A stretch of DNA of 64,000 bases, from positions 124,001 to 188,000 of the forward strand of contig CP040679.1 of NCBI GenBank assembly GCA_005954745.1, written 5' to 3'. Below the pieces are notes generated by a model. It saw nothing but the letters and a program-made list of their open reading frames with translations, made no database searches and was not told where the DNA came from. This document shows, one piece after another, positions 15,813-24,850 of this stretch (the first letter of the stretch is position 1; every line of letters begins with the position of its first letter). The translations under genes and the position numbers were made by a program. This DNA comes from Halostella pelagica. GTDB lineage: Archaea > Halobacteriota > Halobacteria > Halobacteriales > Natronoarchaeaceae.

Positions 15813-16721
15813 CTACCCGTTGACGGTGATTATCAGGACGCCGGCGATGACAGCGACCGACGCAGCGACGAGCTTCCACGTTACCCGTTCGAGTCGGTCG
15901 GGCATGAAAACGGCAGACAGCAACACGACCCATAGCGTGTTCGTGATGACAATCGGCGTGACGATACTTACTGGTGCGATCTCTAGTGCGCCGTAGTAGC
16001 CTAGGAGGAACAGTGTATTTGCGATTCCTGCAAGCAGGAACCACCGCATACCGCCGTTGCGGAGCATCGACCGGTCCGGCAAACTGTTTCGCGACCGGAG
16101 ATAGAGCGTGAATCCCAGGATCGCCGCGCTCGTTTTGACGACGAGCCCGACGGGTGCGGGCGTCCCTTCCTCGAACGCGAACTTGGCGAAGACCGGTTCT
16201 AATCCGTACGCGAACGCCGCTCCCAGCGGGATCACCAGCCCTATCAGGAGTTCCGACTTCGCCAGGTCGTCCGGGTTCTCGTTGTTTGTTTCCCACGCGA
16301 TGGCGATAATGCCGCCCATCACCAGCAGAATACCCGCGAGATGCAACACGGTCAACTGTTCGTCGAGCAATAGGATCCCGAATACCGTCGACGTGAGAGC
16401 CCACGCCGCCACGATAGGCGTCGTCCGACTCGCTCCGATGCGGTTGATACTCGTGTACGTTAGCAGTCGCCCGAGCAACGTTCCGACGAGTCCGGCGGCC
16501 ATGAACCAGATCCCGGAAACGTACGTGAGGCCGTACTCCGGATAGTACGCGACGCCGACGAGCGGAAGGAGAACGACCACGTTCACGCCGATGACGACGA
16601 CGACCGCCTCGTTCGCGTTTCCCTCGTCGGTTCCCATCCTGATGAACAGGTTCTGGGAGGCGATAGCCAACGCGGCACCGAGCGTCATCACAACGGCGAG
16701 GAGTGTCGTCGGATCTACCAT
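15813..16721 (-). CDS. EamA/DMT family transporter
   Basis: Membrane protein of 302 residues with about ten hydrophobic segments in two homologous halves, as in the drug/metabolite transporter superfamily. The halves start with LAVVMTLGAALAIASQNLF and with the GLVIPLGAAFAYGLEPVFAK segment near residue 150. EamA proteins export or import small metabolites; the substrate is unknown. It is downstream of the formate dehydrogenase operon on the same strand with a 143 bp gap, so it could be cotranscribed or independent. Confidence 0.85.
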   Translation of the reverse strand: MVDPTTLLAVVMTLGAALAIASQNLFIRMGTDEGNANEAVVVVIGVNVVVLLPLVGVAYYPEYGLTYVSGIWFMAAGLVGTLLGRLLTYTSINRIGASRTTPIVAAWALTSTVFGILLLDEQLTVLHLAGILLVMGGIIAIAWETNNENPDDLAKSELLIGLVIPLGAAFAYGLEPVFAKFAFEEGTPAPVGLVVKTSAAILGFTLYLRSRNSLPDRSMLRNGGMRWFLLAGIANTLFLLGYYGALEIAPVSIVTPIVITNTLWVVLLSAVFMPDRLERVTWKLVAASVAVIAGVLIITVNG

Positions 16722-16864
16722 CGTATTTGGTTTCTTCTTCGGCTTGGGATTTTATGGCTGTCAGATCACGTACGAAACGGTGGGGTCGAGATACCCGTTA
16801 GCTGTTCACTTGTCTCCCGGATCCGACGGCGGTTTCGCTTTCCCGCGGGACCGTCACGGTATCG

Positions 16865-19800
16865 TTAGTCGTCCCCGGTAACTTCGTTGCTCCCCTTCCC
16901 TGCGTCAGGGCTTTGGAGCACAGTTTCGTCGGTTTCCGGCCCGATCGGCTCGGCGCGAACGCTCGATACCTTGAATTCGGGGATACCCGCCTGCGGGTCG
17001 AACGTCTCTTGTGTGAGCGTGTTCACCGCCCCGGCCGCGAAGTGCATCGGAATGAACAGCGTTCCTGGACCGACGCGGTCTGTCACCTGCGCTTTGACGA
17101 TTATCTCACCGCGGCGGGAGCCGACGCGAACGTATTCGCCGTCCGAAACGCCGAGATCGGCGGCCGTGTCCGGATGGACTTCGACGAAACTCTCGCCGAC
17201 GTGGCTCATCAGTCCCTCGACGCGACGGGTTATCTGACCGGTGTGCCAGTGATACAGCACCCGGCCAGTCGTGAGCGTGAGCGGGTACTCCTCGTCGGGA
17301 ACCTCGCCGGGATGACCGCTGTCAGCGGGGACGAAGCGTGCCAGCCCGTCGTCGAAGTTGAACTCCCCGTCATCGTAATCGTAGAGATACGGCGTCCCGG
17401 CGTGGTCTTCGTCCCAACAGGGCCACTGAAGACCGTGTTGGTCCCCCGATTCGAGCCGGTCGTAGCTGACGCCGCCGTATATCGGGGCGAGGTCGCTTAT
17501 CTCGTCCATGATCTCCCGCGGGTGGTCGTAGTCCCAGCCGTATCCCATTCGGTTTGCCAGCGCCTGCGTGATCTCCCAGTCCTGTCGAGCGTCTCCCGGC
17601 GGGTCGGCCACGCCGCTGACCCGCTGGATTCGCCGCTCAGTGTTCGTGAACGTCCCCTCTTTCTCCGGCGACGTCGCCGCAGGGAGGACCACGTCGGCGT
17701 GGTCCGCCGTCTCTGTCATGAAGATGTCCTGGACGACGAGGAAATCGAGTTCCTGCAGCGCCTCCTCGGCGTGCTGGAGGTCAGGTTCCGAGAGCGCCGG
17801 GTTCTCGCCGACGACGTACAGTCCGCGCAGGTTCCCATCGTCGGCTTCGGAGAGCATCTCCGGGACCTTCAGCCCCGGTTCTTTCGGCGGCCGTTCGCCC
17901 CACTCGGCCGCGAATTTCTCGCCGACCTCGTCGTCGGCGGGGTCCTGGTACCCTGGGAGACTGCCCGGCAACGTTCCCATGTCTCCGCCGCCGCCCTGTA
18001 CGTTGTTCTGCCCGCGGAACGGAGAGAGTCCCGCACCGGGTTTCCCGACCTGCCCGAGCGTGAGCGCCAGGTCCGTGAGCGCGAGGAGGTTCTGGGTCCC
18101 GTTGCTCTGTTGAGTCATCCCCATCGCCCATCCGAAGACGACGCTGTCGGCTTCGGCCAGCGTCTCGGCCGCCGATTTCAGTTCCTCTGGCGGGATACCG
18201 GCCATCTCCTCCACCATCTCGGGGGTGTACGACTGGACTTTCTCCCTGACGCGTTCGAATCCAGTCGTGTTCCGCTCGATGAACGCCTCGTCGTGGAGGT
18301 CCTGTTCAATGATGTACCGGATGAGGCCGTTGATCCAGGTCACGTCGTACCCTGGTGTCGTCCGCGTGAACTGGTCCGCGTGCTCGGCGATTCCGACCTT
18401 CCGCGGGTCGAACACCACTAGATCGGCCCCGTCGCGGACGTTCTGTTTGATCCGGGTCGCGAGTACCGGATGGGATTCCGTAGTGTTAGAGCCGGTGATT
18501 AGATAGGCGTCGGCCTCGCCGATGTCCTCGTTGATCCGATTCGTCATCGCGCCGTAGCCGAGAGTCTGTTGCAGTGCCGCGACCGTCGACGAGTGACAGA
18601 GCCGTGCGCAGTTGTCGATGTTTTTCGTCCCCAACACCTGACGGGCGAACTTCTGGACGAGGTAGGCCTCCTCGTTGCTTCCTTTCGAGGACGCGAGACA
18701 GCCGAGCGCGTCGATTCCGTGCTCGTCCTGGATATCACGTAGTTCGGCTGCAACGTAGTCGAGCGCCTCAGCCCACCCGACGCTCTCGAATTCGCCGTCC
18801 TCGTTGCGGACGAGCGGTTCGGTGAGCCGACCCTCGCTGTTGGCGAACTCGTGACCGAACTTTCCTTTCACACAGGTCGAGAAGTTGTTCGCCGGAGCCG
18901 AATTGGGGTCGTCGACGGGCCGAACGCCAAGGCTCTCACCGTCCTTGCCGACCATCTCGAAGCGACAGCCGACCGCACAGAACCCGCAGGTCGTCTCCTC
19001 GGTGTCGAGGCCGCGCTTTCTGTAATCGCCGACCGCCGTCGCGATGTCGAACAGGCGGCCTTCCGGGATAGCGCTCGCGGCGACGTTCTCGGCGGTGTGT
19101 TCGCCGAACAGCAACGCCTTCCGGCCGTAGTCCTCGGCGAGGTCGGTCAGACCGCGCTTGCTTCGCGCCACGAATCGAGCCAGCCCGGTTTTCGTTTCGG
19201 TGCTGGAGCGGATAACGCCCGTGTCCGGCCCGCCGCTGCGGTTGGGCGCGGTCGTGTCGTCGAGCGTCTCGACGTCGTCCGCCTCGATCACCGTCCCGAC
19301 GGAGTTTCGCTGGGTAAACCCGGGCAGCGGAAGCGTCGTCGTCTCTCCCATCCCTTTCTCCGTCAGCGCCCCGGTCGGACAGACGGTAGCGCAGTGTCCA
19401 CAGGAGACACACGTCGAGTCCCCCATCGTTTCGGCGTCGGACTGGAATCCGATCCGGGTGTCCTCGCCCTGCCCTTCGATACGGAGTACGCCCTCGACCT
19501 GCACGTCGTTACAGCCCTCGACGCACCGGTTACAGAGGATGCACTTGTTGCGGTCTATCTGGATGAACGACGACGTGTCGTCTATCGGTTCGTACTCGTC
19601 GCGGTCGTCGAACACCCCGTAACGGGGGTGGTCGACACCCTCGCTAATGGCCGCGTCCTGTAGCTCACATCGGCCGTTACCGTTGCAGGTCGTGCATCGA
19701 AGGTTGTGATTCGAGAGGACGAGGTCGAGGTTGACGCTTCGGCTCTCCTCGGCGTCGGGCGTATCCGTCTCGATCGTCAGACCGTCCTCGGCCGGGAACG

Positions 19801-20197
19801 AACAGGACGGAACGAGCCCGTACTCCTCCGTCTCGACCATGCAAGTGCGACACTCGCTTCGGGGGCCGATCTCGTCGCTTCCGTCCCCCTCCCGGTCGTA
19901 GTAACAGAGCGCGGGGACATCAGCGTCGTCCTCGACGCCGTCAGCGCCCGGATCGACGCGTACGGTCTCGTCGTCGACGGCCTGCATGGCGTCGATAACT
20001 GTCGATCCGACCGGTACCGTGACCAGGTCACCGTTCACCGTGACTGTCGTCGGGCCGGAGCCGTCGGTTCCGACGTCGGGGTCGTTCGCCGTGCCGGTTT
20101 CGAACTGCGCCGTGACCGGCGTGTTGTGCTGTGGGTCTTCGAGGTCCGGGACGCCCGGAAGTGGTTCGTCGGAACTCGTGGAATCGTCAGTACTCAT
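16865..20197 (-). CDS. fdhA: formate dehydrogenase alpha subunit (molybdopterin, Cys form)
   Basis: Molybdenum/tungsten bis-MGD oxidoreductase of 1110 residues from the ATG at 20197. A 2Fe-2S domain has Cys 98, 116, 119 and 132. An HNLRCTTCNGNGRC segment follows at about 165-177, then two 4Fe-4S ferredoxin motifs at 219-230 and 263-273. A linker of roughly 120 residues precedes the molybdopterin 4Fe-4S motif TTCGFCAVGC (404-411). Cys534 in ARLCHSS is the likely metal ligand. The C-terminal MGD-binding domain ends near residue 1090. This is the NAD-dependent FdhA layout. Its start overlaps the NuoF-like gene stop by 4 bp. No fdhD is in the window. Confidence 0.9.
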   Translation of the reverse strand: MSTDDSTSSDEPLPGVPDLEDPQHNTPVTAQFETGTANDPDVGTDGSGPTTVTVNGDLVTVPVGSTVIDAMQAVDDETVRVDPGADGVEDDADVPALCYYDREGDGSDEIGPRSECRTCMVETEEYGLVPSCSFPAEDGLTIETDTPDAEESRSVNLDLVLSNHNLRCTTCNGNGRCELQDAAISEGVDHPRYGVFDDRDEYEPIDDTSSFIQIDRNKCILCNRCVEGCNDVQVEGVLRIEGQGEDTRIGFQSDAETMGDSTCVSCGHCATVCPTGALTEKGMGETTTLPLPGFTQRNSVGTVIEADDVETLDDTTAPNRSGGPDTGVIRSSTETKTGLARFVARSKRGLTDLAEDYGRKALLFGEHTAENVAASAIPEGRLFDIATAVGDYRKRGLDTEETTCGFCAVGCRFEMVGKDGESLGVRPVDDPNSAPANNFSTCVKGKFGHEFANSEGRLTEPLVRNEDGEFESVGWAEALDYVAAELRDIQDEHGIDALGCLASSKGSNEEAYLVQKFARQVLGTKNIDNCARLCHSSTVAALQQTLGYGAMTNRINEDIGEADAYLITGSNTTESHPVLATRIKQNVRDGADLVVFDPRKVGIAEHADQFTRTTPGYDVTWINGLIRYIIEQDLHDEAFIERNTTGFERVREKVQSYTPEMVEEMAGIPPEELKSAAETLAEADSVVFGWAMGMTQQSNGTQNLLALTDLALTLGQVGKPGAGLSPFRGQNNVQGGGGDMGTLPGSLPGYQDPADDEVGEKFAAEWGERPPKEPGLKVPEMLSEADDGNLRGLYVVGENPALSEPDLQHAEEALQELDFLVVQDIFMTETADHADVVLPAATSPEKEGTFTNTERRIQRVSGVADPPGDARQDWEITQALANRMGYGWDYDHPREIMDEISDLAPIYGGVSYDRLESGDQHGLQWPCWDEDHAGTPYLYDYDDGEFNFDDGLARFVPADSGHPGEVPDEEYPLTLTTGRVLYHWHTGQITRRVEGLMSHVGESFVEVHPDTAADLGVSDGEYVRVGSRRGEIIVKAQVTDRVGPGTLFIPMHFAAGAVNTLTQETFDPQAGIPEFKVSSVRAEPIGPETDETVLQSPDAGKGSNEVTGDD

Positions 20198-21798
20198 AGT
20201 TTCTCCGTACAGGTACCGCTCGGACAGCGGCCGTTCGCGTGGGCCTTGAACTCGGGTTCGAACTGGTCGATCGCCGTGACGACGGGTCGCGGTGCGTGGG
20301 CACCGGTCTTGCAGTTGCTCGTCCGCTGCATGACACGGCCGAGTTCGCGTATCTTGGCCGTCTCGAACGACCCCCGGTACACCTCGCGCAGGAGTTCGGT
20401 GAGCTGTTGAGTGCCTTCCCGACCCGGAACGCACCGACCGCTGTTTTCCGCGGCCGCGAAGCGGGCGCGTTCACCCGCAGTCGCGACGGCACAGCGCTCG
20501 TCGGACAACAGTTCGACGACCCCGTCCGTTCCGAGGCCGGCGGCGGCAAGCGACTGCGCGGTCGGTGCCACGTCGAGGTCTCGGGTAATGCCCCCGAGAA
20601 CGCCACCGACGCACGCCATCTTGAACGGTCCAGTCATCCGAACGGCCTCGCGAACCGCGCCCATGCTTCCGGTGGAATCCAACTCCACAGTCGCCCGATC
20701 TGTCACGTCACCAGTCACGGTCACGAGTCGCGTGCCGGGGTCGGCCGCCGCCGGATCGAACGCGTCCGGGTCCCGGATCGCGTACTGCACCTGCGCGAAC
20801 GTTCTCGGCGTGTGAACCACCGTCGGACGACCGTACAGCCCGTACTCCGCAGGTGACGGTGGCTGAATTCGGGGTTCGATCCGGTCGGCCCCTTCCATCG
20901 CTTCCAACGCGGCGGTCGGTCCGCCGGCGCGATACTCGTCAGGGCCGGCGACGAGTTGTGGGACCACGGACAGTTCGGTGTCAGCTGCCTCGATCGCGCG
21001 CTCAAGATGCCGCTGGAGACCGGTGTCCGACTCGGGAACGTAGATTACCGCGTCGTCGGCACCGACGTACTCGGCGACGGCCGAGACGCCGTCGAGAACC
21101 GACAGCGGCGCTCCGGCAAGTAGCGTGCGGTCCGCTCGCGTCCGTCTATCCGCGTCATTCGCGTTAACGACGAGGACGGGATCGCCGTCAGTTTCCCGCA
21201 CTCGCTCCCACGCGTCGGTGACAGCTTCGTCCTCGGTAGCGTCGCCCCGACCGCGGCCGAGTAAGCCGATATCGGCGGCGACGCCCGCGCCTCGACTCGT
21301 CGAAACGAAATCGTGGTCGCTCGGATCGAGAGGGTCTGCCCAGCCACACGGTCCGAGGATTCGTCTCCGGCCGACGCTCAGCAGGCCATCAGTCGGGACG
21401 GGTAGCGTCGATACGTCCCGGTCGTGCTCGACGACGCCGTCCGCACCGTCGGGGAGGATACCGGGCCCATCGCCAAGGTGGTCTGGTCCGTCGGCAGGGA
21501 TGTCCTGACCGTGGGCATCTCCGTCAACGCTTCCTGTCGCCAGTTCACCGGACTCCGCATCGGCGACGATAGACCGTACCGTCGACGGGTCCGGGTCGGC
21601 GTAAAACCAGGTCCGACCACCCGCGGTTACGAGGACGAGCGGTTCGAGTTCGGTGATTCCGGTCGGCCCGGTCCGGACGACTGCAACAGTGTCAGCAGCG
21701 TCGCGAGCAGCGGTTAGCACTCCGGGTTCACGGCCCCACGGCACGTCTGACGAAATACGCACGACTGGTGAGCGGCCGTCCGTTCCCGATTTACCCAT
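20194..21798 (-). CDS. NuoF-like (FDH beta-type) subunit with degenerate cofactor motifs
   Basis: A 534-residue protein from ATG 21798 (ATG 21822 is possible). It aligns with NuoF/FdhB flavoproteins: DPVLVVNANDADRRTRADRTLL, AVIYVPESDTGLQRHLERAIEAA, GLYGRPTVVHTPRTFAQV and a C-terminal REGTQQLTELLREVYRG. In working subunits the last block begins CGKCTPCREG. Here it reads SGRCVPGREG, so two of the three clustered Cys ligands for the 4Fe-4S centre are lost, and the Gly-rich FMN/NAD loop is not recognisable. It is overlapped with fdhA, so it is probably a structural subunit or an electron-transfer subunit with altered cofactors. Confidence 0.72.
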   Translation of the reverse strand: MGKSGTDGRSPVVRISSDVPWGREPGVLTAARDAADTVAVVRTGPTGITELEPLVLVTAGGRTWFYADPDPSTVRSIVADAESGELATGSVDGDAHGQDIPADGPDHLGDGPGILPDGADGVVEHDRDVSTLPVPTDGLLSVGRRRILGPCGWADPLDPSDHDFVSTSRGAGVAADIGLLGRGRGDATEDEAVTDAWERVRETDGDPVLVVNANDADRRTRADRTLLAGAPLSVLDGVSAVAEYVGADDAVIYVPESDTGLQRHLERAIEAADTELSVVPQLVAGPDEYRAGGPTAALEAMEGADRIEPRIQPPSPAEYGLYGRPTVVHTPRTFAQVQYAIRDPDAFDPAAADPGTRLVTVTGDVTDRATVELDSTGSMGAVREAVRMTGPFKMACVGGVLGGITRDLDVAPTAQSLAAAGLGTDGVVELLSDERCAVATAGERARFAAAENSGRCVPGREGTQQLTELLREVYRGSFETAKIRELGRVMQRTSNCKTGAHAPRPVVTAIDQFEPEFKAHANGRCPSGTCTEKL

Positions 21799-22012
21799 TA
21801 TCACTCTTCCAAAGCAGTTCAAGAGTTAAAGCTTACCGTACCGGGTATACTGAGTGTCCCGAAATATGAGGTCACGTTTCTGTGATCGTTTCGCTACTCT
21901 CACCACATTCGGAACCACGAGGGTAGTATGGAATTGACTAACCGGGGGAAACTGCGTCGGTCAGGTCCCGGATCCGAAGAGTACAGGCACGGCGGACTCT
22001 ATACATCGCCCG

Positions 22013-22285
22013 ATGGCAAATCCACGATTCGACGAACTCAGAGAAGAGGCAGCAGCGGCAGTCGGTGACGACGACCTTCGCTCCGTCTACACCGGTCTCA
22101 TCCACGAGGACGGGCAACACGAGTACTACTTTGGGAACGACACGGAAGAGGCAGCGGAGTTGCGGGAAACGGCCGCGGTTCAACTCGGGATGATGCTCCG
22201 CGTCCTCGCGGACCGGTCCGATAGTAGCATCGACGAAATAACTGACCTCGCGGTTGAGCGCGCTGAGGAGATGCAGTTACGGTGA
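22013..22285 (+). CDS. hypothetical acidic protein next to the origin
   Basis: An unrecognised 90-residue soluble protein, rich in Asp and Glu, with predicted helices (FDELREEAAAAVGDDDLR at the start and EAAELRETAAVQLGMMLRV in the middle) and a central HEDGQHEYYFG strand. It has no membrane segment or metal motif. It sits between the formate dehydrogenase promoter region and the ORB repeats of the predicted replication origin. Composition and codon use match neighbouring genes, so it is likely real. No function is proposed. Confidence 0.7.
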   Translation: MANPRFDELREEAAAAVGDDDLRSVYTGLIHEDGQHEYYFGNDTEEAAELRETAAVQLGMMLRVLADRSDSSIDEITDLAVERAEEMQLR

Positions 22286-22308
22286 ACGAACGGTTCTCTC
22301 GCTTCCAG

Positions 22309-22497
22309 ACACCCCAGGCAACGAGTGAACGGGCGTTACCCCACACCCCAGATAACGAGTGAAAAACTGGATGGCAACACCCCAGACAACGAGTGAAAAC
22401 CGTGCGTGTATTCGCTTCAAACGGTAAATTACGCCGGTTACACACCCCAGACAACGAGTGAAGAGAACGAGCACACACACCCCAGGTAACGAGTGAA
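22309..22497 (+). repeat. five direct origin-recognition-box-like repeats
   Basis: Five near-identical 21 bp copies of ACACCCCAGrynAACGAGTGAA start at 22309, 22343, 22377, 22442 and 22477. The spacing is 34, 34, 65 and 35 bp, so the copies sit on a regular helical register with one double gap. Together with the inverted copies at 22843 and 22928 and the adjacent orc1/cdc6 gene, they look like Orc1/Cdc6 binding boxes (ORBs) of a haloarchaeal replication origin. Assignment is by repeat organisation and gene context. Confidence 0.8.
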
Positions 22498-22842
22498 AAC
22501 GCAAATAGGTACATCGGTGGATCAGACGATCAGAGCGATTGCGGAAAAATAAACAAATAGGGCAAAGCCAACAAGAGCGATCACGATACAGATAGCTAGA
22601 GCAAATATAATAGAGACAGCTATGTGGGTACATTTAAACGATCAAAACCGGCAAGACGAACCACGCCGCTAACGCTTGCTTCGCGTTATTATATATCTAG
22701 GTGTACAAGCAATACATACATACATACAGTGTCAGTAGAAGCCTCAGTACGGCATGTTTCGATTATATCGGCTCTAGAGTCCTACCCTTTATATAATAAT
22801 CGTGCTTGCACCGTGAGTTGCCCGGTGGCGACTCTCCCCGTT
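22498..22842. other. AT-rich duplex-unwinding candidate between inverted ORBs
   Basis: About 345 bp without a gene. The left and middle parts are strikingly AT-rich (AAAAATAAACAAATAG near 22550, GCAAATATAATAGAGAC near 22605, TTATTATATATCTAGGTG near 22687, TTTATATAATAATCG near 22790). It lies between the direct ORB array and the inverted boxes, the position expected of the unwinding element of an archaeal origin. No promoter or ORF of note was seen inside. Confidence 0.6.
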
Positions 22843-22863
22843 TTCACTCGTTGTCGGGGGTGT
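22843..22863 (-). repeat. inverted ORB-like repeat
   Basis: TTCACTCGTTGTCGGGGGTGT is the reverse complement of the direct boxes at 22309-22497, with two differences. It faces them across the AT-rich stretch, giving the inverted arrangement typical of archaeal origins. Confidence 0.75.
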
Positions 22864-22927
22864 GCGTATGGAGTGGTTCTTATACTACTCTCCGGGTATA
22901 GCGACGCAAAACGGTAGGATAGCCGTT

Positions 22928-22951
22928 TTCACTCGGTACGAGGCCCCGGGG
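22928..22951 (-). repeat. degenerate inverted ORB adjoining the orc1 promoter
   Basis: TTCACTCG is followed by a divergent middle and a C/G-rich end (CCCCGGGG). It is a partial match to the inverted box at 22843. It abuts the GTTTTATACT element of the orc1/cdc6 promoter, so initiator binding here could repress the gene's own transcription. Confidence 0.5.
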
Positions 22952-22960
22952 TTTTATACT
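22951..22960 (+). promoter_or_regulatory. TATA box of orc1/cdc6
   Basis: GTTTTATACT lies about 27 bp before the ATG at 22983, consistent with an archaeal TATA box and a leaderless mRNA. It directly follows the degenerate ORB. Confidence 0.6.
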
Positions 22961-22982
22961 TCACCGCCGTGACGGGTCAGCT

Positions 22983-24185
22983 ATGACGGATCGTGAACTC
23001 ACCGAATACAACGGCGATGACCTGTTCGCGACGGGTGATATCTTCGCCCGCCGTGAACTTCTCCGGGTCGGTCACGTTCCCGACCGGGACCGGATCGTCG
23101 GCCGCGACCAGGAGCTACAGAGCGTCGGGCAGGCGCTCGGCCCGGCGACGGACGGCGGCCCACCGTCGAACGTCGTGATATACGGGAAAACCGGGACCGG
23201 AAAGAGCCTCGTCGCCCGGCACGTCACACAGCGGGCCAGCCGGACCGCCGTTCAAAACGACGTCGCGTTCTCCCACGTCTACGTCGACTGTTCGGATGCG
23301 GACACCGAAACGCGAGTCGCACGCGAGATCACGACTCAACTCGCGGCTGAAAACGACGATACTCCCGATATTCCCCAACAGGGTATCGGCGCGAACGAGT
23401 ACTACCGGTACCTCTGGGACCTCCTCGAATCACGCGATACCTGCATCATTCTTCTCGACGAGATCGATATCCTTCGGGACCAAGACGTCCTCATGCAACT
23501 ATCGCGAGCCGAGGAGACCGGAAAGACGGACTGCTATCTGGGTGTCATTTCGATCAGTAACAAGATCGAATTCCGTGACCGCCTGAGCGAGCGTATCGAT
23601 TCGAGTTTGCAGGACGAGGACATCATCTTTCAGCCCTACGACGCCGGCCAACTCCGAACTATCCTCGAAAACCGCCGCGACGCGTTTCAGGAGGGGGTCC
23701 TCGCCGACGCCGTGATTCCGAAGGTCGCAGCGCTGGCCGCACGCGAACACGGGGACGCTCGAAAGGCGATCAACATCCTGCAGAAAGCAGGCGAACTCGC
23801 CGAGCGGGAGAACGACGACTACGTTACCGAAGACCACGTCGAGCGTGGCCAGCAGAAAGCGGAGGTACAGCGGTTCCAGGAACTCGTGTCGGGGTCTACG
23901 CCTCACGTCAAGTATCTACTCCGCTCGTTGGCTCAACTCACCGAAAACCATCAGAGCGACGCGTTCGCGACCGGCGAGATATACAGCGTGTACCGCGACA
24001 TCGCCGCAAACGAGGGAAGCGATCCGCTCAGTCAGGACCGCGTGTATCGTCTTCTCAAAGAGCAGTCGTTTCTCGGGGTTACGGAGTCCAGACACACCGG
24101 TGGCGGGAAAAGCGAAGGAAGCTATCTAGAACACCGCCTCATGCGAGGGACCGATATCGTTCTTCAGGCGCTTGACGAGCAGTAG
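22983..24185 (+). CDS. orc1: Orc1/Cdc6 replication initiator
   Basis: AAA+ origin-recognition ATPase, 400 residues. Walker A is GKTGTGKS near residues 68-75, Walker B is CIILLDEIDIL near residue 160, sensor 1 is ISISNKIEF near 190, and an EHGDARKAINILQKAGELA arginine-sensor helix follows near 258. The C-terminal third (about 295-400) is the winged-helix DNA-binding domain, ending in GSYLEHRLMRGTDIVLQALDEQ. It is adjacent to an array of ORB-like repeats, so this is probably the cognate initiator of that origin. Haloarchaea carry many Orc1 paralogs, on the chromosome and on megaplasmids, so replicon identity is open. Confidence 0.95.
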   Translation: MTDRELTEYNGDDLFATGDIFARRELLRVGHVPDRDRIVGRDQELQSVGQALGPATDGGPPSNVVIYGKTGTGKSLVARHVTQRASRTAVQNDVAFSHVYVDCSDADTETRVAREITTQLAAENDDTPDIPQQGIGANEYYRYLWDLLESRDTCIILLDEIDILRDQDVLMQLSRAEETGKTDCYLGVISISNKIEFRDRLSERIDSSLQDEDIIFQPYDAGQLRTILENRRDAFQEGVLADAVIPKVAALAAREHGDARKAINILQKAGELAERENDDYVTEDHVERGQQKAEVQRFQELVSGSTPHVKYLLRSLAQLTENHQSDAFATGEIYSVYRDIAANEGSDPLSQDRVYRLLKEQSFLGVTESRHTGGGKSEGSYLEHRLMRGTDIVLQALDEQ

Positions 24186-24372
24186 AACTCGGACTGACCA
24201 TTTGGTCGGTTCTCTCGCACAAGGGCGTAGTTCCTGGGACAATGATCGGTTCCCTCGTACAGGGTCGTGATCCATACCTCTTCGACGGAGCCGTGGCTCA
24301 CTGTAGAACGTTCGGATACCGTGATTCGGCGCACATCTGAACCACACCAATTAGTAGTTGATACGTTCGACG

Positions 24373-24756
24373 TCAATGAATTCGTTCGAGTAACCCGTTG
24401 TCCGTTCGATAGGCGAATTCCACGGCGACCGCTCCGAGCAGGATACAGAGTAACAGAACACCGTACAGATACAGATGTACTGGGCTGTTCGGCGACATCG
24501 TCCTATTGATGAGGAACATCCCAAGCACATACGCCACTCCCCCACCGATTCCCAAATTTGAAAGCGATATTTCACTCGCTATAGCTATCCCGACACCGAC
24601 CCCGCCCGCAACTAGCAGGACGAGAGCTATCGTCAGGCTATCCCCGATCTGCTCTCCGATAGACGCCCAGTAGACGTTGTTCGGCGGCCAGAGAAGATAG
24701 CCAGAAACAAAAAGCACCGTCGTACTCACGACGATTTCCGTGATTCGACGGTTCAT
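24373..24756 (-). CDS. hypothetical four-helix membrane protein
   Basis: A 127-residue protein with four hydrophobic segments: about 6-25 (EIVVSTTVLFVSGYLLW), 40-60 (LTIALVLLVAGGVGVGIAIA), 68-85 (NLGIGGGVAYVLGMFLI) and 95-115 (YLYGVLLLCILLGAVAVEFA). It has no recognised family. The gene lies 94 bp downstream of the prenyl-synthase-like gene on the same strand and could belong to the same transcript. The 187 bp before it, after orc1, hold two imperfect direct repeats of about 24 bp with a TCGGTTCyCTCG core, starting near 24205 and 24247. Confidence 0.65.
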   Translation of the reverse strand: MNRRITEIVVSTTVLFVSGYLLWPPNNVYWASIGEQIGDSLTIALVLLVAGGVGVGIAIASEISLSNLGIGGGVAYVLGMFLINRTMSPNSPVHLYLYGVLLLCILLGAVAVEFAYRTDNGLLERIH

Positions 24757-24850
24757 ACGTTCGTATTGCCGTAATCTATTATAAACTCTCGGACCAGTGA
24801 GTTAAAATTGGAGACTGTGCGAAATCCATCGCTGCCGTGGACGCTTCCCG

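Noticed and set aside
22309-22497. possible CRISPR array at the short direct repeats
   Set aside because: Units are 21 bp with only 13-44 bp between them, lie in only five copies next to orc1 and have inverted partners. No cas genes are present. It fits ORBs much better.
22098-22514. reverse frame across the ORB repeats with repeated LHSLSGV-like peptides
   Set aside because: The peptide repeats come from the ORB DNA repeats read in frame. The DNA is the origin, not a gene.
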